Below, piece by piece: positions 1 to 8,758 of a stretch of 13,219 nt of DNA. Position 1 is the first letter of the stretch; every line of letters starts with the position of its first letter. Source of the stretch: Conidiobolus incongruus B7586 (lineage: Eukaryota; Entomophthoromycota; Entomophthoromycetes; Entomophthorales; Conidiobolaceae); NCBI GenBank assembly GCA_000697335.1, contig JNEM01014686.1, forward strand, positions 1-13,219, given 5' to 3'. The notes under the pieces are model-generated. The model saw only the letters and a list, made by a program, of their open reading frames with translations. It was not told the DNA's origin and ran no database searches. The position numbers and the translations under genes are program-made.

Positions 1-787
1 AATAATTTTTTTCAAATATTAAAACTATTAAATAAAATAATTAATTGGTTTATTTTTTTAATTAATATTTTAATAATAGTTGATAATATTTTTATCTTTA
101 AAAATTTTAAAACAAGATATTAAAAGCTTTAAGTAATAATAATATTAAGATGTTAATAAGGGTATATATTATTAAAAAAATAATTTTATTTTTAGTATAA
201 TATATAATAAAATAACTTATTTATTAACATTTAATATATTTGAAAATAGAGTAATTTAAGTTAATTTATATTAGTTTGTTAATATGGTAATTTATAAATT
301 TTTTAATACCCTGTATATATTTTTTATTAAGTTTATAAATATAATAAAAATATATGAATATATTTTTAAAATTATTAATCTAAAAGATAAGTATTAATAA
401 AGAATACTATTCTTAGTTTTTTATTTCTAGTTTTAAGCTTTGTTTTATATTTATACCTCTTTTAATATTAAAATTATTAGATATCCTAGTGATTTTAACT
501 TTTTTAATAATTTTTTTATATAAATTTTGATATATTGAAAAAAGTTATTTTAGAAAGAAAAATAAATATTAACGGTAATTTATTTTTTCCTAGGTCAAAA
601 AAAGATTTTGATATATTTATTAGTTAAGCAAGTATTTAACAAGGTGATTTTAAACTATTTATAATATTTGAAAGTTTTTCTAATTAATTATTAGAAGGTA
701 AATATAATGATATAATTATTAAAGTTAGGTTTTATATTATTTATCAAATTAGTTTTATTAATATTAATAATTGAACTATTATAACTT
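1..787. other. Extremely AT-rich DNA, possibly decayed element sequence
   Basis: No intact gene is present. Between about 530 and 800 one + frame reads more like old coding sequence than random AT-rich DNA (for example NGNLFFPRSKKDFDIFIS), but it is broken at several points and I cannot assign a family. The first 500 bases show nothing beyond AT-rich low complexity. Confidence 0.35.
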
Positions 788-800
788 TAAGATTACGAGA
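788..800 (+). repeat. 13-bp direct repeat, left copy
   Basis: TAAGATTACGAGA is identical to the copy at 1039-1051. It is a candidate target-site duplication around the GC-richer insert. Confidence 0.7.
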
Positions 801-1038
801 ATGAATGAAGAAGATTTTTATTAGACCTACGGACGAATAAAAGCGATATTTTGCAGAATATATTGATCCGTAACTTGTGGGATCCACCCAAAGATACGGT
901 TCCAGAGTTAAGGGTTTTGTTTGTATTGGGAGTTATTGGGGATAAAGTAATAACAGTATACTCAAGAGTGGGAGGGGATTATAAATGTTATTATGGGGTA
1001 TGGAATGGTGTTAGCAGTTTAAGGACTTACTAAGGTCC
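801..1038. other. Higher-GC insert bounded by 13-bp direct repeats
   Basis: TAAGATTACGAGA occurs at 788-800 and again at 1039-1051. The 238 bases between are clearly richer in G and C than either side. This is the pattern of an insertion that duplicated its target. The insert has no terminal inverted repeat, poly(A) tail or recognisable protein. A 60-codon + frame at 851-1033 is open but looks unlike a known protein. Its origin is unknown. Confidence 0.5.
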
Positions 1039-1051
1039 TAAGATTACGAGA
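1039..1051 (+). repeat. 13-bp direct repeat, right copy
   Basis: This is the second identical copy of TAAGATTACGAGA, at the right edge of the GC-richer insert. The sequence returns to very AT-rich immediately after it. Confidence 0.7.
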
Positions 1052-1540
1052 TTAAAATATTATCACTATAAAGAATATTTGTAAACAAAGTTATTTATGG
1101 TATAAGTGCTTTTAAAAGAGTTTCTCCTTTTTAAAAATTAGATTCTAGGTTTAAGATAACCTTTACCAATATTGTTAAAATAAAATAAATTATAATTATA
1201 TTTTAAACAAAAATGAGATTATTTTTTTAAAGATAGTAATTACTATTAGATAGTGGTATTATAATAAAACCGTTAATTTTAATTAATAAATAAGACTACT
1301 ATTTTCATTTTTATAATTTTGAATTTATATATTATGGGAACCTTGTATTTTGAAAGTAAATTCTATATTGTTAATTTTGATGTTTTTTATGTAAATTTGA
1401 ATAGTTAAAAATTTCTAGATTAGATATCATCATTATTCCATAGTGATTTTATATTAGTCATACTGAATTAATCAATATTTTAATAAATTGTAATAGTATT
1501 GTTATAATAATTTGAATTAAATATATATACATATTAACAC
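1052..1540. other. AT-rich DNA between two GC-richer islands; nothing identified
   Basis: No open frame of note, repeat pair or RNA gene was seen. It may continue the decayed sequence to the left of the 801-1038 insert. Confidence 0.4.
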
Positions 1541-2061
1541 GTCTTGGGAAAGCCGTGTCTGGAATAGTATAAGCAAAAGAGAGAGTGTCAATGGCCTCTA
1601 GGATCCGCCAATGAGGGGTCGAGGGATTCGTCACGAGGTCATCACATCGATGTATAAGGATTCCCCAACTCAGTAATAAACATAAGCGCATGATCCAACG
1701 ATTAATCCCAGTAGTCACCCAAATTCCCCCCCCCCAGCTAATCATTATACATAGAACGGCGACGACGAATACAATTGAGGATACCTGTGTAGGTTCCGCA
1801 AGGGGGGTCTCTTTTAAGACTATAGGGGAGAAAATGTAACGAAGCATTACCATAATGTATGTTCTTATGATAAGGTGCTCTGATTTCGAGAGAGAGAGAG
1901 TTTATTAGTTCTTTGGATCTTTCAAGGAATGACCAGAATAGTTGAGTAAACTATTCTAGTGTTTTCTTTTATGTTTCCTTATTCTATACTAATTGTTTTA
2001 CTTATTTTGGCTTGCTTCGGGGACTTTCGTTTTGTTCTTAATATGACCTTGTTTTGGATAA
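1541..2061 (-). other. Higher-GC block adjoining the fossil LTR; possible remnant of the same element
   Basis: This stretch has the same raised GC as the neighbouring LTR and ends abruptly at its left side near 1541. It may be leader and internal sequence of the minus-strand LTR element, or an unrelated insertion. It carries a GA repeat (about 1888-1900), a run of ten C (1726-1735) and a hairpin at 1935-1957. A minus-strand frame (1853 down to about 1541) encodes a hydrophobic peptide with WGGGIWVTT and LLLSWGILIH; it resembles nothing I know and does not look like a gag protein. I do not call it a gene. Confidence 0.35.
1935..1957. repeat. Perfect 9-bp hairpin
   Basis: AGAATAGTT (1935-1943) and AACTATTCT (1949-1957) pair perfectly around the loop GAGTA. 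It lies inside the higher-GC block next to the LTR. Confidence 0.6.
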
Positions 2062-2372
2062 TGTCACGATGGGTCGTGACAGAGAGATCTAGGGAATTCC
2101 AGGTAAAGGTTAGGGAGATAGGGGGGTTTATTGGTTTAAGCCAAATAGCTGGGAGGACCCAGATCGAACTCCTTCTGTTGAGAATAGCTCTTGTTTCTGG
2201 GTTCTATATATAGTGCATAGAGTAGTAGGTTTCTGGAGTTTTCTGGCTGGTTGTATCGTTAGCTGATTAAAGGATAGAGTTGAAGTGGTTGGTCATGTGA
2301 GGGGGGGAATGACCCTTATATTCAGTTGAAGTAAGAATATTACGTGGGAGGAGAGTCACCTGACTCGTGACA
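2062..2372 (-). mobile_element. Fossil LTR of a retrotransposon, probably Ty3/gypsy-like, minus orientation
   Basis: On the minus strand the segment starts TGTCACGAG at 2372 and ends TCGTGACA at 2062, the TG..CA inverted ends of an LTR, about 311 bp. It holds a TATA-like CTATATATAG (2204-2213) and, downstream in the same orientation, AATAAA (2127-2132), in the order expected for U3, R and U5. Its composition is far less AT-rich than the DNA to its right, which begins exactly at the LTR edge. The two flanks show no clear target duplication and no second LTR is in the window, so the age cannot be measured; the retained GC suggests a fairly recent arrival. The Ty3/gypsy assignment rests only on the style of the ends. 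Confidence 0.6.
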
Positions 2373-2560
2373 ATATAATGATTGAAATGTAATATCAATT
2401 AAGTATGAACTAGCTTATATTAATTTAACTCATTTTAAGGGTAAAAAATTGAGTATATACTTTTTTGACAAAAGTAATATAAGTTAAATATAATTTGAAT
2501 GAAATACTTTTATATTTGAAATGAATATAAAATGAATTAATGAATCAATTCAAAAAGTAT
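2373..2560. other. AT-rich DNA with loose inverted repeats
   Basis: Imperfect fold-back arms occur, such as CTTATATTA near 2414 with TAATATAAG near 2476, and AACTCA near 2427 with TTGAGT near 2449. These may form a weak hairpin but have no clear ends or target duplication. Confidence 0.3.
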
Positions 2561-2737
2561 TCAATAGGGTTCAGCTTCTTCCCATTTCGCCATCTCGTCA
2601 CAATTGGGCCAATAATGTTGTACGTTTGGCGGGATGAAAGCAAATGCATTTGTTGCCATTGGAGTATTCTTAACTTTACACTCACTATTCATATTATGAA
2701 AGAACACACAAGTCATAGTTAATATTATCCAATTCAT
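2561..2737 (-). CDS. Small unrecognised frame or single exon, 58 codons
   Basis: On the minus strand a frame runs from an ATG at 2737 to a TGA at 2561. Its second half, from an internal ATG at 2659, reads MATNAFAFIPPNVQHYWP and continues with an acidic, tryptophan-containing end, AKWEEAEPY. The underlying bases (about 2570-2665) are markedly less AT-rich than their surroundings, and the codons look used rather than random. The upstream part of the frame is AT-rich and may not be coding, so the start could be 2659 or the piece may be an exon of a larger gene. The opposite strand is also open for 60 codons across the same bases, which weakens the case. No function can be given. Confidence 0.35.
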   Translation of the reverse strand: MNWIILTMTCVFFHNMNSECKVKNTPMATNAFAFIPPNVQHYWPNCDEMAKWEEAEPY

Positions 2738-3132
2738 TAAACAATCAAAAACGAATCAACAATAAATGAAATATTGAAGAATATCAAGATTTTATATAAA
2801 TAAAAAAATTGGGACTTAATTAACCAATCTCAAATTTAATTAAAATATAAACAATCTAAAATTTATTTTTACTCTTAATTTTAACTTAAAATTAAATTGG
2901 TATATGATTGAATTCTAACAATAGTATTCTATAAAGGTTTAATTAATTAGGGATATTATAATTTATTGATACCAACCAATGTTCTAATATATATTGGTTC
3001 TTACAAATCATATTTCACATTTCTCAAATTTGACTAATGAATAGTTGTTTCAATAGTATTATTATAAATAAACACGTTGAACAAATTATAGATAGTATTT
3101 AAAAAACTGATTCGTATTAAATATTTTCATTG
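2738..3132. other. AT-rich intergenic DNA; nothing identified
   Basis: No frame, repeat pair or RNA gene of note was seen. Confidence 0.4.
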
Positions 3133-3143
3133 TTATTAAGCTT

Positions 3144-3398
3144 TATTAATGACAGGTAGTCAAACTCACCTATTGGAAGGAATCCCTTAAAAAGGGTACA
3201 GAATATTAGGCAGTGAGCCAAAAAGCTTAATAAAATATAAAAGAAAGAGTAAAGTTAGGATGGTAGAGGAGGGCGTTTATTTAAGTAAGTCAAGAGGTTC
3301 AAATATCTTGAACATAGTAGAAGGTGGATTATAATACGGAATTTTTAGAATATCACAAGTTTTTGGGGCTAGAGGCTAAAGTATTCCTGACATTAATA
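3144..3398. mobile_element. Possible MITE (non-coding inverted-repeat element)
   Basis: TATTAATGACAGG at 3144-3156 and CCTGACATTAATA at 3386-3398 are inverted copies with one mismatch. The 255 bp they enclose is less AT-rich than its flanks. The ends can be read as TTAA target sites next to TGACAGG/CCTGACA (piggyBac style) or as TA next to TTAATGACAGG (Tc1/mariner style). Inside are small hairpins, CCCTT..AAGGG near 3185 and GTTCAA..TTGAAC near 3298, and no coding frame. A second inverted pair, TTATTAAGCTTT (3133-3144) and AAAGCTTAATAA (3222-3233), overlaps its left end. Only one copy is in the window, so the call is tentative. Confidence 0.35.
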
Positions 3399-3471
3399 GT
3401 AATTCTTGATTGTTTATCACATTGTAAAAATTCTGGTTTTTATATAAAACCTATTTTTTAATAGTTGGTGT

Positions 3472-3487
3472 ATATATATATATATAT
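3472..3487. repeat. (TA)n microsatellite
   Basis: An uninterrupted run of alternating T and A follows GTTGGTG. A GATT repeat follows at about 3507-3522. Confidence 0.8.
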
Positions 3488-4932
3488 TTATGTTATTGAA
3501 AAAGGATTGATTGATTGATTTAAAATTATCTGTTATATCGTCTTTTTGAGATATGATACAATAAAATTTAAATAGTCAATAAATTATATGTTATTATTTC
3601 ATTTTATATAACATTAATAACCAATTATAAGAGAACTATTACCAGAAAAAACCCACTACAATTGTTTAATTCTAAATAAATTCATCAAAATATACATGAT
3701 CAAATTCAATAAAATCTTAATACAAAGTGCCAAATAATATTAAACAGGATTACACACAAGTAATAGTATTTTTATTGGTATTTGAATAATTAATCAAGAA
3801 TATAGAGTTATTTAACATATATTGATCTCAATAATTATCTAATTGGTCCAATTTTATATTTTTCTATACACAGTTATTCAATTTGGACTATATTCTGATA
3901 GGAAAGAAATAAGGGAAAATTGAGAGTTAACCTTTAGGATCAATTATTGATGAATGAGATGTAATATTTCTTGGAGAGATTATTTTTAGATTATGTTAAA
4001 ACTCAGATATAATTGATAGTAATTATTTAATAAAGAATAATTTTTGGGATATTATTATCAACTTTGTAAATTTTGTCAGAATGATATTCTTGATAGTATG
4101 GAAATCGTTGCTTACTCGGCAAACTTGATCACCAGGAATTATAAACAGAGTAACAGTTTGATGCTAAATTCTGTTAAAACATTAGACAAATTTATCACTA
4201 TTATGAGATAAAAATGACATCATTGTCTTCGCAACTTAAAATATCTTGTAGAATTTAATCTTTTAGTAGGCTTTTAAAGTAGCAACAAAAATTGTGGATA
4301 CTAGATCTCTATTTGATGAAGAATTCATTTACTTGGATAAGTAATTCAGTTTTGTAATATTTTGTTTTATTTAATGATAAAAATGATGACAATCATATTT
4401 GCCAAATGAATAATGTTTCACAGTAAAAAATTTCCTCAATTTGGTAACAATTTATGAGAAATCTGATAGTTTTTGTTTTTGATTAAATTATAATGATTAA
4501 ATATATTAGGAATTGTTGGTAGTTAATATATAAATTTCAAAAATTATCAATTTAAATATTATTATTTTAGAGTATTGATGCTATTATATTGAAATAATAG
4601 TTAAATGATTTTTTGTAAGTTCATCCATCATTGAATATAACTAAGTTATCATTATACTAGATATTGATTAATAAATTGAACTAGATAAAAAACATGTAAA
4701 TACCTTTTCTAGTGTTGGTCTTGATAGTTTTAGTTGTTATTAATTGAATTGGTCTAATTGTTAAACATACTAAATGCTAATTAATCCAACAACATTCCAT
4801 TTAATCCTATTTTTATTATATGGAATCTATAAAGAATTGAAACGTTTTTCAGATGAAAAAATAGGATGATAATAATTTTCAAGTATATTGAATATATTGA
4901 ATAACAAACATATGAAATTGTGTATAAAATAG

Positions 4933-4957
4933 ACTAATAATAATAATAATAATAATA
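4933..4957. repeat. (TAA)n microsatellite
   Basis: About seven to eight tandem TAA units, likely variable between strains. Confidence 0.8.
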
Positions 4958-5049
4958 TATGATTGGCTCTGAATATGAAAGAATGGATGACAAAGAATAG
5001 GTTAGATTTGTTTTGAAAGTAATTAGATAAAAATTGATTTATAATTTAA

Positions 5050-5098
5050 TTGCCATAATTAATATTCATTTTAACATTCATTTTAACAATTATGGCAA
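5050..5098. repeat. Inverted repeat with tandem repeats in its loop
   Basis: TTGCCATAATT at 5050-5060 is the perfect reverse complement of AATTATGGCAA at 5088-5098. The 27-base loop holds two direct copies of ATTCATTTTAAC. It lies about 350 bp before the Gdown1-like start codon. It could be a protein-binding site, a tiny fold-back element or chance; nothing in the sequence decides this. Confidence 0.5.
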
Positions 5099-5154
5099 AT
5101 CATATTGAAATCAGTGTTCTCTTAATTTGGGCTAAATGCTCATTTGTTAAAATT

Positions 5155-5446
5155 CTCTCCATCATTTAAAATTCATCTGTTTATTTTATTTCCTTCACTA
5201 TCAGAGCTTCTCTCAAAATCCTAATCCCTTTTTCTCAACGAGCCATATTTTATCAGTACCTAGGCTTTTCAACCGTATTCACTTTTGTTCTCTCTTTTTA
5301 ATTTATCTAGTTATCTTCAATTTTATTTATTGTTAGAATAATTGGTGAATACGATTGGCTCATTTCATTTACTCTATTTTATTTTCAAAATTACTTCTAT
5401 ACTTAGAAATAACTAGTTATCTTTTTATATACCAACTCTATATATT
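5155..5446 (+). promoter_or_regulatory. Probable promoter and 5' leader of the Gdown1-like gene
   Basis: The stretch before the start codon is rich in pyrimidine runs on the + strand, for example TTCTCTCC near 5155 and CTTCTCTC near 5210, and is less AT-rich than the DNA further upstream. Such CT-rich tracts are common around transcription starts of fungal genes. No single TATA box stands out and the transcription start cannot be fixed. A short leader exon or intron could lie here. Confidence 0.4.
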
Positions 5447-6501
5447 ATGGCCATATCTCCTGCAATTCAGTCTCAACAGACGAATTTACATTCTTCCCCC
5501 CGTTTTCACAATATGTCTCCAGGTCGACCAACTCATAGGTCACAAGGGAGTCGAAGCAATATTAGACCGCTTCATCATTATACAATATCAGAACTTAAAG
5601 CTAACTTATTTAAAAATGAACAATTTTTAAAGTCTAGGTATTTAAAAATGTATCATAATTGGCTTTATTAATTAATAATTTTAATTATAGGGATATGATG
5701 AATAATTTGCCTGATAAAGGTGCTAAGCTTATAGAGGCAAATAATAAGATAAGAGAAGTGATTCGGCTGAAACTTGAATGTGAAGCAAGAGGCGTGCCTT
5801 ACTCTGGCACTGGTAGTGATCTTGGACTTGAAATATTTCCCCCAATGAAAAATAAATATCATGGAAGTCAAATGGGCGGTGTTTCTGATATAGGTCAACA
5901 ATTTGAAAAAATAAACTTGACAAATGGATCTTTATCTAGTTTGAGCTCTGATTTTTCACGCTCAGAGTCAACTAACAGTTTTACACCACCAGGTCCTAGT
6001 CCCGTATCATCGCGGGAGTCTTTGCCAAAAAAATTATCACGCTCTCCAGTTCAACAAGCATTGTCATCTAGTTCAATGAAATCACCCAATTCAATGAAGC
6101 ATCATCAGAGGACGCATAGTGATAGACCACATTCATCAATGGGAAAACATAAAAAATCAGGCTCAGTCCCTTCATCATCAAACGCAACAAAATCAGTAAA
6201 TGATTCAGAAGCTTCTAAGCCACTACCATCTAATTTATCACCAGGTCTTTTGCAATTTCTTCAAATCCAAAGAGGGCTGCAAATGGAAAGAGAGAAAAGG
6301 GTAAAGGAGGAGAATCGAGATAAAACACTGAAGTCTTCTGCATCTAGGAGTAGTGATCAAGTTTCCGCAGCCACCAGCTCATCAAGATCTTCAACACAGA
6401 AGCTGCTCGTCTCCAAACGGCCGACATTCCAATATTTTGATGAGTTTTTAGATGAGGACTCGGATGATTTTGACGGGTTTAGTGAAGAAGAATATCTCTA
6501 G
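5447..6501 (+). CDS. POLR2M/Gdown1-like RNA polymerase II-associated protein, two exons
   Basis: Coding exons 5447-5637 and 5691-6501 are joined in phase across a 53-bp GT..AG intron, giving 333 residues. Three parts resemble animal Gdown1 (GRINL1A/POLR2M) as I remember it. Residues about 45-95 hold a helical block, ISELKANLFKNEQF then NNLPDKGAKL, matching the family's 'LxxxLxxNExF...LPDKGxKI' core. Residues 242-275 hold LSPGLLQFLQ followed by a charged helix. Residues 313-333 form an acidic, aromatic tail ending EEEYL. The middle (about 143-238) is serine-rich, basic and probably disordered. In animals Gdown1 binds RNA polymerase II, competes with TFIIF and makes the polymerase respond to Mediator; the same nuclear role is inferred here. 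The ATG at 5447 begins the frame that leads into the conserved block. Upstream non-coding exons cannot be excluded. Codon use is clearly less AT-rich than the flanks. Existence of the gene is near certain; the family call is probable. Confidence 0.8.
5638..5690 (+). other. Spliceosomal intron of the Gdown1-like gene
   Basis: The intron begins GTATTT and ends TTATAG. It separates a reading frame ending KNEQFLKS from one beginning DMMNNLPDKG, and the split codon AG|G gives arginine 64. Without removal the first frame stops inside the intron. The joined product restores the continuous Gdown1-like block, which is the main reason for accepting the splice. Its shortness and high AT content are typical of fungal introns. 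Confidence 0.85.
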
Positions 6502-7551
6502 TAAAACCTGTGTTACCTTTTTTTCAGAATTCATGCTACATTCAGTAGTTTTTGCCCTTTGCCCAACCCAACAGCATTCAGACATTTCACTTGCAATACC
6601 AAATTGGATTATCCAATATATTTATTTAATGATAATAATCAGCTTCAATTTGCACCAGATTTTGGTACGCTTCCAAATGCATTCCTAATTTGAAAATATA
6701 AAAATATTTCAGTGTAAATCCAATCGAGTGTAGTGAGTTTGTTGACTTCCTCAGTCATTTTCCAATTCATTAACATTCGGATTCCCTATTTGGGCTAATC
6801 TCCTGCACATGCTTTGCGACACACATCGCACTAACAATTTCATTAAAGTCCCTGTCACCTTTAATTATCAACTAAACATATTTTAATTAATACTAAAATA
6901 CAAAAAAACAAATGTAATTCAACGATCATCTCTCCTTTGTTGACAATAAATTTTATTCAATATTCAATCATTATAATAAATATGTATAGATTAGATTCAC
7001 CAAGCTTATCTGACTATTATAATCTCTATCAATTCTCTAATATATTTTACCTAACTGATTCATTTTATTTTGAAAATTTTCTCTACTGCTTGATCATTAA
7101 AAATACTTTGTGCTACTATAGTACTTTGAAAATGATGATTAGTCAATTTGTTATCTGGTATTTGGGAGCAGTTTCAATAATATTTGAATTTTAGTAAAAT
7201 GGTGGATTCCCTGATATGGAGAACCAATGTCTAGTTTTTTAAATATATAAAATATTGATTATATTACAAACAAAATTTAATATTTATAGTTTTTTATATT
7301 ATATTTACATTTAAAATTTTACAAAATTAATCAAAACTGATCACTTTTTGACAATTCTTGAATCAAGACAAAATAATCTATAAAGGTTTGCTCTAATATC
7401 TAACTTATAAAGTTTACTTAATTATTTATAACATAATAAAAAAGATATATTTAGTAGTATTGAGAACTTAATTTATATATGTATAAAATTAATAAAATTT
7501 TAAAGTTTTACAAAAATTATTTATAAATATTATTACCTTGAATTTGAAATA
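6502..7551. other. 3' flank of the Gdown1-like gene; no clear gene
   Basis: The first 350 bases are less AT-rich than the rest and include the probable 3' untranslated region; an AATAAA at about 6945-6950 is a possible poly(A) signal. Several frames on both strands stay open for 30-60 codons here, but they overlap each other and match nothing I recognise. One + frame (6505-6690) could be an alternative last exon and is treated as a finding. From about 7200 the DNA becomes very AT-rich and featureless up to the mariner element. Confidence 0.5.
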
Positions 7552-7638
7552 ATGGGAAATTTTTTAATTTCTGATTTTTCAAACATATTATTAGTTTGAA
7601 ATAAATAAATATATACAAAGTTAATAGGAAATTATATA

Positions 7639-7646
<8 letters not shown>

Positions 7647-7672
<26 letters not shown>
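7647..7672. repeat. (TA)n tract inside mariner copy A
   Basis: An alternating TA run sits in the untranslated left part of the element. Equivalent runs are found in copy B (about 9503-9520) and copy C (from 13117), so it belongs to the family. It also offers many TA insertion targets. Confidence 0.8.
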
Positions 7673-7675
<3 letters not shown>

Positions 7676-7799
7676 TTTTTTTGATTAAAAAATTAACTTT
7701 TTAAAATTGGTTGTTTAATTTAATCATGCTTAAACCAAATAGTAACCATCAAAAGTTTTTTATTTTAGTATCAGTAAAACTTAACCACAAACCCTCTAA

Positions 7800-8758
7800 A
7801 ATCATTTAAAATTTTCAAGCAACTTTTAATAATGAAACATTATCTAAATTAACAATTTATTGCTAGGTAAATTACTTTAAGGTTAAGAGAGAAACTATTC
7901 AAAACCTGTTAAAATCTAGAAGATTAACTTCAACTGTTACTCTTTTAATTGTAAATAGAGTGAAAAAATATATTGAAAAGCACCTTTTTATTTCAGCTAG
8001 AGAATTATCAAGCACTTTAATATTAGTTTTACAAGTATTTTATATATTTTAAAGTTTAAACTAAAATTAATAAATAAAAATATAAAATAAGTACCTTATA
8101 ATTTAACTAAAACTTAAAAAAAAGCTAGAGTAGCTATTGCTAAACAAAACTTACTAAGGTATAACCAGAAACCAAGGCTTTTACAGTGAATTATTACAAT
8201 TGATGAATCTTGGATTCCTTTGTATAATCCTTTGCTAAAACATAAATCAAGGTGTTGGATTAAACCAAATCAACCCCCTCCACAAATTCCTTTAAATAAG
8301 CACTTTATTGATAAGCAAATGTTAATTGTAGCAATGGATTATAATAGCATATGCTATTCTTATTTAGTTCCTAAAGGAAAATCCATTAATAGTAAACTTT
8401 ATATTTCTTTTTTAAATAAAACTATTTCTAATTGGTATTCTCAATACAATTTGAGAAGACCTATTATTTTGCATGATAATTGCAAAATACATAAATCTAA
8501 AGTTGTAAAAAACTTTCTAATTAAAAATAACTGGAAAGAACTACCACATCTAGTATATTCCCTAGATTATAACCCATGTGATTATAATTGTTTTGGGCAA
8601 TTAAAAAACCAGCTTGCAGGAAAGAAAATTTCTGCAGGAAAATTTAATTGGTTTGTGAAACATCAAATTTCAGTCCTTAATAAAAAGAACTGTTTTTTGG
8701 TGTTAGATCTTTGCTAAAAGTATGGCAAAAAGTTATTAGAAATAAAGGAAATTATTAA
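7800..8758 (+). pseudogene. Mariner transposase pseudogene (copy A), D34D type
   Basis: The C-terminal two thirds are readable. The first catalytic aspartate is in IDESW (8202-8204), the second in HDN (8475-8477) and the third in NPCDYNCF (8580-8582). Exactly 34 residues separate the second and third, the mariner D34D signature. A TGA just before the IDESW block sits where mariners usually have arginine, consistent with CGA to TGA. The N-terminal helix-turn-helix part before about 8100 carries several stops and length changes. A one-base deletion near 8695, relative to copy B, shifts the frame; the original tail continues in another frame as SLLKVWQKVI and ends at 8758. In life the enzyme binds the element ends and catalyses cut-and-paste transposition. 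There is no intact product. Confidence 0.88.

Larger units (their letters stand above)
3399..5049. other. Long AT-rich intergenic region; no gene identified
   Basis: Only short simple repeats were found. A minus-strand stretch around 4165-4030 gives a short readable peptide (FIIPGDQVCRVSNDFHTI), but it is under 50 codons, has no start and matches nothing I know. Base use stays close to that of non-coding DNA elsewhere in the window. Confidence 0.45.

Noticed and set aside
851-1033. 60-codon + frame in the 801-1038 insert
   Set aside because: No recognisable motifs. Open length is easily explained by the locally higher GC, and the insert looks like a mobile or captured fragment.
1959-2213. 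84-codon + frame
   Set aside because: It runs across the left edge of the fossil LTR and covers about half of it, on the strand opposite to the LTR's own signals, so it is a by-product.
2540-2722. 60-codon + frame
   Set aside because: It lies opposite the more protein-like minus-strand frame at 2561-2737; its residue mix is less convincing.
3285-3310. tRNA T-arm or SINE B-box-like GGTTCAAAT with pairing flanks
   Set aside because: No matching acceptor stem, anticodon arm or convincing A box. The pairing is better explained as a small hairpin inside the possible MITE.
5355-5630. 91-codon + frame overlapping exon 1
   Set aside because: Hydrophobic, AT-driven frame out of phase with the Gdown1-like coding sequence.
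5668-5923. Two minus-strand frames opposite exon 2
   Set aside because: Antisense shadows of the Gdown1-like coding sequence.
6768-6870. Possible minus-strand exon (readable stretch DRDFNEIVSAMCVAKHVQEI)
   Set aside because: Short, with a + frame equally open over the same bases; the splice sites I tried led to stops. Not enough to call a gene.
6937-7194. 85-codon + frame
   Set aside because: Rich in I, Y, F, N and L as expected of translated AT-rich DNA; no motif.
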